Assembly: GCF_014697545.1 (NCBI RefSeq)
Contig: NZ_JACJSA010000009.1
Location: forward strand, 124,001 to 188,000
Source of the DNA: Oscillatoria sp. FACHB-1407
Lineage (GTDB): Bacteria; Cyanobacteriota; Cyanobacteriia; Elainellales; Elainellaceae
Reading direction: 5' to 3'
DNA: 64,000 nucleotides
Shown: piece after piece, positions 50,452 to 58,975 of the stretch
How positions within the stretch are numbered: the stretch's first letter is position 1
Layout of the letters: the number at the start of each line of letters is the position of its first letter
Position numbers and translations under genes: made by a program
The notes under the pieces: generated by a model
Database searches by the model: none
What the model was told of the DNA's origin: nothing
What the model saw: the letters and a program-made list of their open reading frames with translations, nothing else

Positions 50452-50934
50452 CTAAGCTGGAGCATTAAACATTTTTGCGGCGAGTTGGTCGTACATCGCT
50501 TTTGCCTGGAGCAGCTCTTCCTCCAGGTGTTTTAACTTCTTGCGTTGCTGCTGAATGGTGATGTGGTGTTTGACACGCGCCAGCACCTCCAACCCCTGAA
50601 AGGGTTTTGTGACATAATCTGCTCCGCCCATGGTAAATGCTCTAACCTTATCGTTGACATCATCCAGGGCACTCAGAAAGATGATAGGGATATCACATGT
50701 GTCGGGACTGGATTTTAGACTGGCACAGACTTCATACCCATTCATTTGTGGCATTTGAATGTCTAGCAGGATTAAATCAGGCACTTCAGCCTGAACTGCT
50801 TTGAGGGCAAACATGCCACTGGTCGCTTTGCGAACTCGATAACCTTCATGACTCAAGAGTGAACTAAGAACCTGGAGGTTGTTCGGTTGGTCATCAACAA
50901 TGAGGATATTCGTATTTTCCAAAGACTGGATCAT
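50452..50934 (-). CDS. Response regulator with C-terminal coiled coil
   Basis: 161 residues from the ATG at 50934 (MIQSLENTNILIVDDQPNNL). The receiver domain has VDDQPNN, LILLDIQMPQMNGYEV with the phospho-acceptor Asp, FLSALDD and TKPFQGLE. After residue ~125 there is only a coiled coil (QQQRKKLKHLEEELLQAKAM), with no DNA-binding or enzyme domain. Such single-domain regulators work by protein contact. It starts 37 bases after the stop of the large hybrid kinase, its likely partner. Confidence 0.92.
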   Translation of the reverse strand: MIQSLENTNILIVDDQPNNLQVLSSLLSHEGYRVRKATSGMFALKAVQAEVPDLILLDIQMPQMNGYEVCASLKSSPDTCDIPIIFLSALDDVNDKVRAFTMGGADYVTKPFQGLEVLARVKHHITIQQQRKKLKHLEEELLQAKAMYDQLAAKMFNAPA

Positions 50935-50971
50935 TTTTCCGGGTGGGAGAAAAGTGCTACGGCTTGAGTTA

Positions 50972-53900
50972 TTAGTTATAGTTCCCCTCCAGGATCGACA
51001 AGATGCGGTCAAACTCAAATCGGTAAGTTAAGTTACGCAATTCTGCGGCTAGTTCGCTGTGATTGTCTGAAAACTGCTGCAACAGATTTAGAATGGCGGC
51101 GTCATCTCCGGTACAGGTGATTTGATAAAGTTGCTCTCGCCAGGAATCGGGCACAGATGCTAAAGCGGAGGCGAAATCGAAGACCTGAGCCGGAGCCACT
51201 TGAGGTTCAGCCTCAGCGTAGACGTAGTTGAGATCGAGGTGTTGAGCGAGCTTGTCTAACAGTTCATTGGTGCGGAAGGGCTTTCTCAAAAAACTATTGC
51301 ATCCCAGTGTGAGGGCGCGATCGCGATCGGTTTGAAAGACGCTGGCAGAGAGGGCAATAATTTGAGTTGGGGTCGAAGTAGCTGCGGCTTCCTCCTGAAG
51401 TCGAATCTGGTGTGTGGCTTCCATGCCATTGAGAAACGGCATCCGAATGTCCATTAAGATCAAATCGGGGTGCCATTCCTGCCATAGGGCGATCGCTTCT
51501 TCACCATTGGCTGCCGTTTCTACCAGAAAACCAATCGGTTCTAGAAGTTTGACCAGTAATTCCCGGTTTTCAGGCTGATCGTCTGCCACAAGAATACGGT
51601 AAGTGTTCTGATTGTTTTGCAAGCCAATCACTAAGCGATCGGGGGTTATGGGTTGTTCCTCTAAGGTTTCACCTAACTGAACAACGACATCTAAGGTGAA
51701 GGTACTACCGCCATCAAGGATGCTGCTGACGGAAATAGTACCGCCCATTAGCTCAGCAAATTTGCGGCTGAGGGTCAGCCCTAAGCCTGTCCCTTCTGTT
51801 AATTTTTTGCCAGAACTGGTTTGTTCAAAGGCTTCAAAAATGCGATCGATGTCGGTGGGAGCGATGCCAACCCCGGTGTCCTGGATTTCAAACCGCAGGG
51901 GACAGTAAATCAACGGAATAGGGGAATCAGAACAGGGTTGGGTGGCTGGTGTGGCTGTGTGGTTCAGCCGTCTAACGCGCAATGTCACCCGCCCCTGATC
52001 GGTAAATTTAATCGCATTGCCGATTAAGTTAATCAGAATTTGCCGTAGTTTACCGGGGTCAGCAATGATGATTTGGGGAATGTCGGGGGCAACTTCGACC
52101 TTGAGCTCAATGCCTTTTAAGGTCGCCCGGATTTGTAGCATGGCATCTACTGTCTGAATTAAGCTCCTCAGATTAAAGCTACTTTCAACGAGTTCCAGAT
52201 GTCCTGCTTCAATTTTGGAGAGATCGAGAATGCCGTTAATTAATCCCAGCAAGTGTTCACCACTGCGATTGATAATTTCGAGATTGCGTTTTTGTTCTGC
52301 ATTGATGCCAGCGTCTCGTTGCATGATTTGGGCAAACCCCAAAATCGCATTGAGTGGTGTACGGAGTTCATGACTCATACCTGCCAGAAAAGAGCTTTTG
52401 GCACGATTAGCTGCTTCTGCGGAGTCTTTAGCTTGCTGAAGGGCAGCTTCTGCGTGTTTGCGATCGCTAATGTCCACCGCAGAGCCGATAATGCCCTGCA
52501 CCTGTCCCTGGGTATCCAGCAGGGGTTTGATGATGGTTTGATACCAGTGGGTTGTGCCGTGCACATCAACAATAGCTGTGTCTGGAAATACTTGTGTCTC
52601 AAGGGTTTGCATCACTACTTGATTGCTTCTGGTAAATTCCTCGATTTGTTGAGGATCTGTGTTGAAGTCAACATCTCGCTTACCCAGCATCTCTGCAATG
52701 GGTTTACCATAAATCAGCGTGCAAGCTTGATTAAGTAGTAGGAAGCGACCCTCAGTGTCTTTAACAAAGATGGGATAGGGGCAGACATCGACGATATTTT
52801 TGAGGAATTCCTGTTGGGCTTGCAGTTGAGCTTCCATCTGCTTGCGATCGCTAATGTCTCGAATCAGGAATAGCAACTGACCATCGACAGTGGGCATCAC
52901 CCGCACCTCCTCATACTGCCAGGTGTCCTTCAGATGGATTGCTTGCTCATAGGTTTGCAGATCTCCTGTGGTGAGGGCTTGACGAATGTGATGCATATGT
53001 CGTTCAGCAACATCCGCAGGCAGGGTTTGAGAAATATTTTTACCGACTGGGTTCTCCCGCTCTGACACTAAATCGATGAAGTGGTAGTTTGTTCTGAAAT
53101 AGTTGAGATAGGTGCCAGTCTCATCCAGACAAAACATCAAATCGGGTAGGGCTGCAACAATTGCCTGGTTTTGGGCTTCACTTTCTCGCAGTGCAGCTTC
53201 AATCTGTTTGCGTTCTGTAATTTCTTGTTCCAATGCCTGGGTGCGATCGTGGACTTCTCGCTCCAGAGCGAGGTTATATTCCTCTAATAAATTAGCAACC
53301 CATTTGCGTTCGGTCGCATCGACGATGATGCCATCCCAAACCAAATCTCCGTTGGGCAGTCGGTCAACGCAGGATTGCACTTGGATGTATTTACATTGCC
53401 CTGAAACGGTGGTCAACCGCAACTCAATTGGACGTTGTTGCAGCGTGTGGATGCCCAGATCGAGCGACTGCCGCAAAACAGCCACATCATCAGTGTGTAA
53501 CAGTGACCACAAGGCTTGTTCATCTTGTAGAACAGCCTCTGGATCAACTTCAAAAATCTCTCGACATCGGGGGCTAACGTAGGCAAATTGCGATCGCCCA
53601 TCGGCATGAACAATGTAGCGATAGAGCATTCCCGGTACACTTTCGGCAATTCGACGAAACTGGGCTTCTTGCTCTCTCAGAGCAGCTTCGGCTCGCTTAC
53701 GCTTGGTAATGTCCTGAAATGTTGAAATAGCATAGATGACCTCTCCCTCAGCATTCATAACGGGAATGGCGCGGCTCTCTAGCAACACTACCTGTCCGTT
53801 CTGTTGGTGAATCTCCAGATCATCAACGAGCACCGTTTCTCCTTGCAGTGCTCGCAGGAGAGGAAGTTGGTCTGGGGGATAGGGCTGTTGAGTACCTGCC

Positions 53901-55366
53901 TGATAAACTGGGTAATTCTTCAGTTGATCTAGTAACTCATTGGGGTTGGCTTTTAGCTCTAAAAGGCGTTGTCCTGCCTGATTGAGATAGCTATCTTGAC
54001 TGTCGCCGTTACGTTTTAACATGATCACCCCAATGGGCAAAGCCTCAAGAATTTGGCTCAACTGAGCTTGCTTGTAGGTCAATGCCTGATTGAGTTCATG
54101 TTTTTCTGCGAATGTTTTTCTAAGTTGGCTGACCATGTGGTTAAACGATCGCGCCAAATCCCCTACTTCATCATTGCGGGTCAAGTTAATTGATTGTTCC
54201 CAGTCGCCATTAGCGATTTTTTTGGCACCTACATTGAGTTGGAGGAGTGGTTTTGTAATGCGGCGGGCGGTGAGAACACCGACCTGGGTTGCAATGCCCA
54301 ATGCGATTAAACTCAACCACACTGTGACGTGAGTGTTGCTCTCGATCGGTGCCATAAAGTCAGACTCTGGCACAACGACCACAATTAGCCAGTCCAGCCC
54401 GTAATCATCCTGGAAGGGAACGACTTGTACCAGTTGGTTGCCGTTGTGATCAAAGCTAAATTGTTGAGCAGATTGAATTTGATGCAGATCTCCAAACCGT
54501 TGCAGTAGGTGATTTGCGGTTTCTGCGACTAGCCAGTTTTGACTTTGAGTTGCAGGTAGTCGTTGGGCAGATTCTCCTTCGCCTGTTAAGAGAGCTTCTT
54601 CATCAGCAGTAGAGCTAGACACTAACAAGCCCGATCGCTCAATGATGAAAGTTTCTCCAGATTTACCAATGCTGAGTTGACTGAGAAATGTATCTAACTC
54701 CACCGACAACAGAAAATCAGTAGCACAGACTCCTACCAGATTCCCGTCCCAATCATAGACAGGTTCACTGGCCGTAATGACTGGCACCATATCATCAAAA
54801 TCAAGGTAGATCTCACTCCAGGTCGCTGATCCTTTTGTTTGGGCTGCAATATACCAGGGACGCTGGCGAGGATTATATTGCCGTTCTAGCGTGCGATCGG
54901 TTACAACAATGTCTTCAGCTGCATTGACATAGGCGTAGTTGAAGTAATAGTTGGTGGCAGGATTGCTGTATTGAATTTGGAGAGACAAATTGGAGGTTGA
55001 ATTGTTGTGCCCCACTCCCATAAAAGCCCCATCGGATTGTCTACCGCAATAGACCAGATTAGTTGCCGGGAAGTTTTTTGCCTGTTGCCAAAAGGAGCGA
55101 GCATCCTCCAGACGAGTCAGGTCGAGCTTGCCTTCTGCTAAGGCGATCGCATTCATGCCGTTGATGAGAAATGGAGCCTCAACATAGCTCCTGAGCTGTT
55201 GCTGAATCCGCTGACTAAGCTCTTGTCGCAGTTGAGATGAAATTTCGCTGACGCTCTCACGCCCATTCTTGAATGAGAGATAACCGACTAACCCGACTGT
55301 TGCTGCCATTTGTACGATAAAGGGCACAACTAACCAGAACCGCAGCGATGTCTTGCGGGAACCCAT
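50972..55366 (-). CDS. Large membrane hybrid kinase: dCache-HAMP-PAS(x4)-HisKA-HATPase-receiver
   Basis: 1464 residues from the ATG at 55366 (MGSRKTSLRFWLVVPF), which has AAAGGA upstream; the frame reaches back into the neighbour but that part is not family-like. TM1 (about 10-30), a periplasmic dCache sensor (about 35-330; RQRPWYIAAQTKGSATWSEI is typical), TM2 (about 338-360), HAMP (ITKPLLQLNVGAKKIANGDW), four PAS domains (each ending in DITKRK, DATERK, DISDRK-type segments), HisKA with GMSHELRTPLNAILGFAQIM, ATPase (GTGLGLTLSRKFAELMGG), receiver (ILVADDQPENRELL, LMDIRMPFLNGMEA) and a ~90-residue C-terminal helical part. It lies between an NtrB-like kinase and a response regulator on the same strand. 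Confidence 0.92.
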   Translation of the reverse strand: MGSRKTSLRFWLVVPFIVQMAATVGLVGYLSFKNGRESVSEISSQLRQELSQRIQQQLRSYVEAPFLINGMNAIALAEGKLDLTRLEDARSFWQQAKNFPATNLVYCGRQSDGAFMGVGHNNSTSNLSLQIQYSNPATNYYFNYAYVNAAEDIVVTDRTLERQYNPRQRPWYIAAQTKGSATWSEIYLDFDDMVPVITASEPVYDWDGNLVGVCATDFLLSVELDTFLSQLSIGKSGETFIIERSGLLVSSSTADEEALLTGEGESAQRLPATQSQNWLVAETANHLLQRFGDLHQIQSAQQFSFDHNGNQLVQVVPFQDDYGLDWLIVVVVPESDFMAPIESNTHVTVWLSLIALGIATQVGVLTARRITKPLLQLNVGAKKIANGDWEQSINLTRNDEVGDLARSFNHMVSQLRKTFAEKHELNQALTYKQAQLSQILEALPIGVIMLKRNGDSQDSYLNQAGQRLLELKANPNELLDQLKNYPVYQAGTQQPYPPDQLPLLRALQGETVLVDDLEIHQQNGQVVLLESRAIPVMNAEGEVIYAISTFQDITKRKRAEAALREQEAQFRRIAESVPGMLYRYIVHADGRSQFAYVSPRCREIFEVDPEAVLQDEQALWSLLHTDDVAVLRQSLDLGIHTLQQRPIELRLTTVSGQCKYIQVQSCVDRLPNGDLVWDGIIVDATERKWVANLLEEYNLALEREVHDRTQALEQEITERKQIEAALRESEAQNQAIVAALPDLMFCLDETGTYLNYFRTNYHFIDLVSERENPVGKNISQTLPADVAERHMHHIRQALTTGDLQTYEQAIHLKDTWQYEEVRVMPTVDGQLLFLIRDISDRKQMEAQLQAQQEFLKNIVDVCPYPIFVKDTEGRFLLLNQACTLIYGKPIAEMLGKRDVDFNTDPQQIEEFTRSNQVVMQTLETQVFPDTAIVDVHGTTHWYQTIIKPLLDTQGQVQGIIGSAVDISDRKHAEAALQQAKDSAEAANRAKSSFLAGMSHELRTPLNAILGFAQIMQRDAGINAEQKRNLEIINRSGEHLLGLINGILDLSKIEAGHLELVESSFNLRSLIQTVDAMLQIRATLKGIELKVEVAPDIPQIIIADPGKLRQILINLIGNAIKFTDQGRVTLRVRRLNHTATPATQPCSDSPIPLIYCPLRFEIQDTGVGIAPTDIDRIFEAFEQTSSGKKLTEGTGLGLTLSRKFAELMGGTISVSSILDGGSTFTLDVVVQLGETLEEQPITPDRLVIGLQNNQNTYRILVADDQPENRELLVKLLEPIGFLVETAANGEEAIALWQEWHPDLILMDIRMPFLNGMEATHQIRLQEEAAATSTPTQIIALSASVFQTDRDRALTLGCNSFLRKPFRTNELLDKLAQHLDLNYVYAEAEPQVAPAQVFDFASALASVPDSWREQLYQITCTGDDAAILNLLQQFSDNHSELAAELRNLTYRFEFDRILSILEGNYN

Positions 55367-55469
55367 ATTCAATCCTTTGAGCGAAACCTGCGTGAGTTGC
55401 TGTGATAGAGTTCCCAAAGACTTGGTGGTGCTAGCAGGTTTGGTATGGATTTCCCGAAAGATTGATTTA

Positions 55470-56756
55470 TTACTTTTGAGGTAGCTGGACTGTGACCGTG
55501 GTTCCCAGGTCGGACTGGGATTGAATCTGTAACGTGCCGCTGTGAGCTTCGACAATGCGCCGGACGACTGCCAAGCCCAGTCCGTTTCCAGAGGATTTTG
55601 TGGTGAAAAAAGGAGTCCCCAATTTTGCTAACTGACTGGCTGGAATTGGGGTTCCACCGTTGTGGACACTGATCAAAACCTGAGTTTCATCTGCTTGAAG
55701 GCGACAGGTAATGGTTGCTCCTACCTCAACGGCTTCGCAAGCATTTTTGATCAGGTTGATAAAGACTTGTTTTAGTTTGTCGCGATCGCCCACTATCCTT
55801 ACAGGGGTTAACTCTGGAGTGAATTGAATCAAATGTTCTGTGAGCGTCGGAAGATGGCGCAACCCTTCTAAAACCTCTGTCAAAAAAGCATTCAACTCCA
55901 GTTCGCAATAATTCAAACTGGGTTGTTTGGCGTAGAGCAAAATTTCATTCAACAAGCGTTGCAAGCGTTCAGCATCTTCTACGGCAAGTCCCAGTTGAAG
56001 TTGCGCTTTTTGGGGTAACTCAACGCCCTGTAGGGCTGTTAGCCCCATTAGCACCGTAGTTAAGGGATTACGAACCTCGTGCACGATCATAGCTGCCAGT
56101 TCACCAATTTCAGCCAGACGCGCCATCGCCTGTTCGGCTTGCTTGCGTTCTGTGATGTCGCGTACTAAAGCCAGTTCGAGCGATCGCCCCCCCGACTCAA
56201 AGATACACACGGTTGCTTCTACTGGAAACACCGTGCCATCCTTGCGGCGATGCTGACTCTCTAGCCGGGTTGGAGTCCCAAAAATCAGGTTTTGCCGAAA
56301 GGTAAACAACTCATCCGCCGTAAACTTGACATCAAAATCTGGCGTGCCAAGGGTTAGTAGTTCCTCATAGGAGTAACCCAGATTCTCACATGCCTGTCGA
56401 TTGGCATCCAAAATACGACCGTTTGCCGGATCAATGAGTAAAAAAGCATCGCCCGCATTTTCAACCAGCAATCTAAAGCGAATTTCGCTTTGTCGGAGTG
56501 CTTCCTCAATCTGTTGTCGCTCTCGAATTTCAGCTTGTAGTTGTTCGTTGGTGTGTTGCAGTTCGGCTGTGCTCTGTTGAATGCGTTGCTCTAATTGGCT
56601 GTTGGCTTGCAGCAATTGCGACTGAGCAATCCAGAGATCATGAGTGCAGCGGATGACCTCTGTTGCTAACATCTGCACCTCTGGTTCTAATACCTGACTT
56701 ACCTGTTGCTGATTCAGCGGGTATTGATTAGAAACAGAGTTGTTGCTTGTAGCCAT
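55470..56756 (-). CDS. PAS-domain histidine kinase, NtrB-like
   Basis: A 428-residue soluble kinase: an N-terminal coiled coil (about 45-90, AELQHTNEQLQAEIRERQQI), one PAS domain (about 90-205, FRLLVENAGDAFLLIDPANG to LVRDITERKQAE), and a HisKA of the HEVRNPLT type (AAMIVHEVRNPLTTVLMGLT), as in NtrB and related kinases. The ATPase domain has NLIKNACEAV and GNGLGLAVVRRIVEAHSG. It lies 103 bases before the large hybrid kinase on the same strand. It probably shares a signalling pathway with the downstream genes. Confidence 0.9.
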   Translation of the reverse strand: MATSNNSVSNQYPLNQQQVSQVLEPEVQMLATEVIRCTHDLWIAQSQLLQANSQLEQRIQQSTAELQHTNEQLQAEIRERQQIEEALRQSEIRFRLLVENAGDAFLLIDPANGRILDANRQACENLGYSYEELLTLGTPDFDVKFTADELFTFRQNLIFGTPTRLESQHRRKDGTVFPVEATVCIFESGGRSLELALVRDITERKQAEQAMARLAEIGELAAMIVHEVRNPLTTVLMGLTALQGVELPQKAQLQLGLAVEDAERLQRLLNEILLYAKQPSLNYCELELNAFLTEVLEGLRHLPTLTEHLIQFTPELTPVRIVGDRDKLKQVFINLIKNACEAVEVGATITCRLQADETQVLISVHNGGTPIPASQLAKLGTPFFTTKSSGNGLGLAVVRRIVEAHSGTLQIQSQSDLGTTVTVQLPQK

Positions 56757-56880
56757 AGGATTCTCATTGAGCAGAACCGTAGGGGCAGGTACTCGTAATC
56801 GTACTAGCTGCCTACAATAATGCTATGGACTTTTGAGATAAAGTGGAGTTCTGCTAGATACCAGATAGGCTTGATTAAGA

Positions 56881-57507
56881 TCAAGCAACAAATGATTTTT
56901 TTAATGTAATGCGATTTTGTTTACGAGTGATGCTGCCTTCTCGTTCAAGCCGGGCTAAAGCACGGGATAGAGTCGCGGGTGTAAGCCCTAAATCGATTGC
57001 TACTTCTTTTAAGGGGCGATCGAAATTAACAACATTATTATCTGATTTAGCGTTATCCGATCGCACTAAATAGTGCAGATATTGAAGTACTCGTTTATGG
57101 GCTGCTCGAATATCTCGTAGTTCGAGTTGCATCATTAAAGATGTGTTTTTTCTGACTAATAGCGTCATGAAATCTTCTGCAAGATTGGAATTTTCTTTGA
57201 GTGCATCCAGCAAAATGTCTTTGGGGTAAACCAGTATCTGTGAATTGGTTTCAGCGATCGCTGTGTATGAGTAAAACTCTGAAAAAAGAGCACTCTCACC
57301 AAAACTCTCATCAGGTCTGATGATTTCCAGTGTGACGAAGCGACGTTCGGAGGTCAAACGAGTAATTTTGAGGCGACCCGTTTTGACTAAAAAGAGAGCT
57401 AATGCAGAATCACCTTGACGAAATAGGGTTTGTCCAGAAACAAGTTCTCGTGTGGCGATCGCATCCTGTAACTTGGCTGGGAGATGATCAAGCGTGAACA
57501 GATCCAT
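56881..57507 (-). CDS. Crp/Fnr-family transcription regulator
   Basis: 208 residues from the ATG at 57507 (MDLFTLDHLPAKLQD). The cyclic-nucleotide-binding-like domain (about 10-125) has GQTLFRQGDSALALFLVKTG and ESFGESALFS. The dimer helix (about 115-140) is followed by a winged HTH with LKEVAIDLGLTPATLSRALA (about 165-185) and RLEREGSITRKQNRITLK. No FNR-type cysteine cluster is seen, so it is not an obvious oxygen sensor. It lies at the head of the kinase cluster, 124 bases upstream of the NtrB-like kinase, and may control it. Confidence 0.9.
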   Translation of the reverse strand: MDLFTLDHLPAKLQDAIATRELVSGQTLFRQGDSALALFLVKTGRLKITRLTSERRFVTLEIIRPDESFGESALFSEFYSYTAIAETNSQILVYPKDILLDALKENSNLAEDFMTLLVRKNTSLMMQLELRDIRAAHKRVLQYLHYLVRSDNAKSDNNVVNFDRPLKEVAIDLGLTPATLSRALARLEREGSITRKQNRITLKKSFVA

Positions 57508-57642
57508 TGTGGTGCAATGCAATAAGACTAGGGGAACGAGTTGATGATGAAAGTGTTAACTGTTATGTCAAAAAATTAATTTAGTCATAGATGTTTATTC
57601 ATTTAGAGAATGCAAAACTGTCCGGTGAGGAATTTCCGGTTG

Positions 57643-57789
57643 TTAGATATCTTCTTTTTGAAGTGAACTCTCCCTGCAAATGCTATTCCGATCTTCTAAA
57701 ACACTCGAAGCAAACAGGGCTTCTAACATCTGCAACTGCTGCACGATTTGCTCAAGATGTTGAATGAACTGGTCGAGTTGGGATGGCAT
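57643..57789 (-). CDS. Possible 48-residue coiled-coil peptide
   Basis: An ATG at 57789 opens MPSQLDQFIQHLEQIVQQLQ, a regular leucine/isoleucine heptad pattern, then MLEALFASSVLEDRN. The frame is open further upstream (to 57987), but that part reads like non-coding DNA. The neat amphipathic helix makes a small expressed protein possible. No family is recognised. Confidence 0.3.
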   Translation of the reverse strand: MPSQLDQFIQHLEQIVQQLQMLEALFASSVLEDRNSICRESSLQKEDI

Positions 57790-58185
57790 TGTGGGATTCC
57801 AGTGCGAGTGAAGATTGATAAATGTTAAGACTTTTCTAATATGTCCTTTAAAGCTGAGTGTTTGCTGAGAAAAAGCTGAGACTTGAGGCACGAATTTGAA
57901 GAAAATCTTAAACTGAGCAACTCCTTGCAGCGGAATACCCTTCCAAGTCATCTCAAGCAGGAGGAATCCAAATGAATTGCTCAACATGTTCTTAAATCGG
58001 GGAAAATTTGTAGAAACGACAAGTGTGGTTAGGGGTTCAACTTGCGCTGATTTTTCTTATCCAGGCTTCACTATCTTTTATTCCCTTGTCAGTGATCACT
58101 CAGGCTTATCTCAGGAAACCCGAGCATTGTTGGAGAACGGTAAAGAAAACCGCATTGACATCAAATTTTCTGAGGAACTGATCTA

Positions 58186-58530
58186 ATGAAATACTTTATT
58201 CTGAGTGGTCTGTCTATCTTGCTGCTATGTGCTGCCCCTGCGGCTTATGCTCAAACAACTGTTGTGCCTGCTACGAGTACTGTGAAAGCGACCTCAATCA
58301 CCCCCTTTGATTTAGTGTCTCTGTCTTATCAAGGGTTTTTGGAGGATGAGGGAATTCCTAAATTCAATCGTTTGATCTTTGGCTATCGGTCGGGACGGGT
58401 GACAGCAGAAGACTTGGTGCGAGCAGCGATCAATACGAATCGCTTGGCTCCTGAAACAATTAGCGATCGCCGTTATTTGGCGGCTGTTTCTCAGCAGCTT
58501 GACTCTCTCTACAACACAGGTAGCAACTAG
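58186..58530 (+). CDS. Small secreted protein, function unknown
   Basis: 114 residues. A clear signal peptide (MKYFILSGLSILLLCAAPAA, cleavage likely after AYA at about 22) is followed by a ~90-residue mature protein with LVSLSYQGFLEDEGIPKFNR, LIFGYRSGRVTAEDLVRAAI and NTNRLAPETISD. It resembles small cyanobacterial exported proteins of unknown role. The start is fixed by the signal peptide. An upstream frame of 69 codons ends at the same ATG (TAATG), but I do not consider it real. Confidence 0.78.
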   Translation: MKYFILSGLSILLLCAAPAAYAQTTVVPATSTVKATSITPFDLVSLSYQGFLEDEGIPKFNRLIFGYRSGRVTAEDLVRAAINTNRLAPETISDRRYLAAVSQQLDSLYNTGSN

Positions 58531-58975
58531 TACAGCAAAAAATAAGTTTTGAAAGGGGTGAAGGGGCGAAGCCCCCAAACCCCCTACATTGCAGAACTTT
58601 GTGTTCGCAACACTAGTAGTTGACCATCGGAATTTATGACAGCAAATCGGAGAGGGGTAGAGGGGTAAGGCTGACTGCCTGACAAATCTTTGATGCTTGG
58701 CGATTTCAATCGCCGAAATCCTTATCCCGAATTCACGTTATCATACCGATTTAATGTTTGATTGTAATAGATCACTGGGTAGGGGCGTTTCGCGAAACGC
58801 CCTTACGGAATCATGTGCAGCGAAGCCAATTCAAATTGGTATCCAATTAAATTGTGATCAAGGTAGATGTCGATAGGGGCGGATTTTGCAGATCAGGTTT
58901 TGGGTTTGCCGTTAGTAAATCGCTAAACCCGTCCTACGAGCGTTCGCATTGGCAGTTGACATGGCAGTTGTCCGT
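58531..58975. other. Repeat-containing spacer
   Basis: It holds a GGGGCGAAGCCCC hairpin (about 58563-58575), the 29-bp inverted repeat copy (58711-58739), and GGGGCGTTTCGCGAAACGCC (about 58783-58802), a strong hairpin. No gene is seen. Confidence 0.45.
58711..58739 (-). repeat. 29-bp repeat, copy 2
   Basis: It is the exact reverse complement of 48468-48496. It lies downstream of the small secreted protein, beside the hairpin GGCGATTTCAATCGCC (58699-58714). Confidence 0.85.

Noticed and set aside
57977-58186. 69-codon frame ending at the start of the small secreted protein (TAATG)
   Set aside because: The overlap looks like coupling, but the sequence is not protein-like and its start is a TTG without ribosome site.
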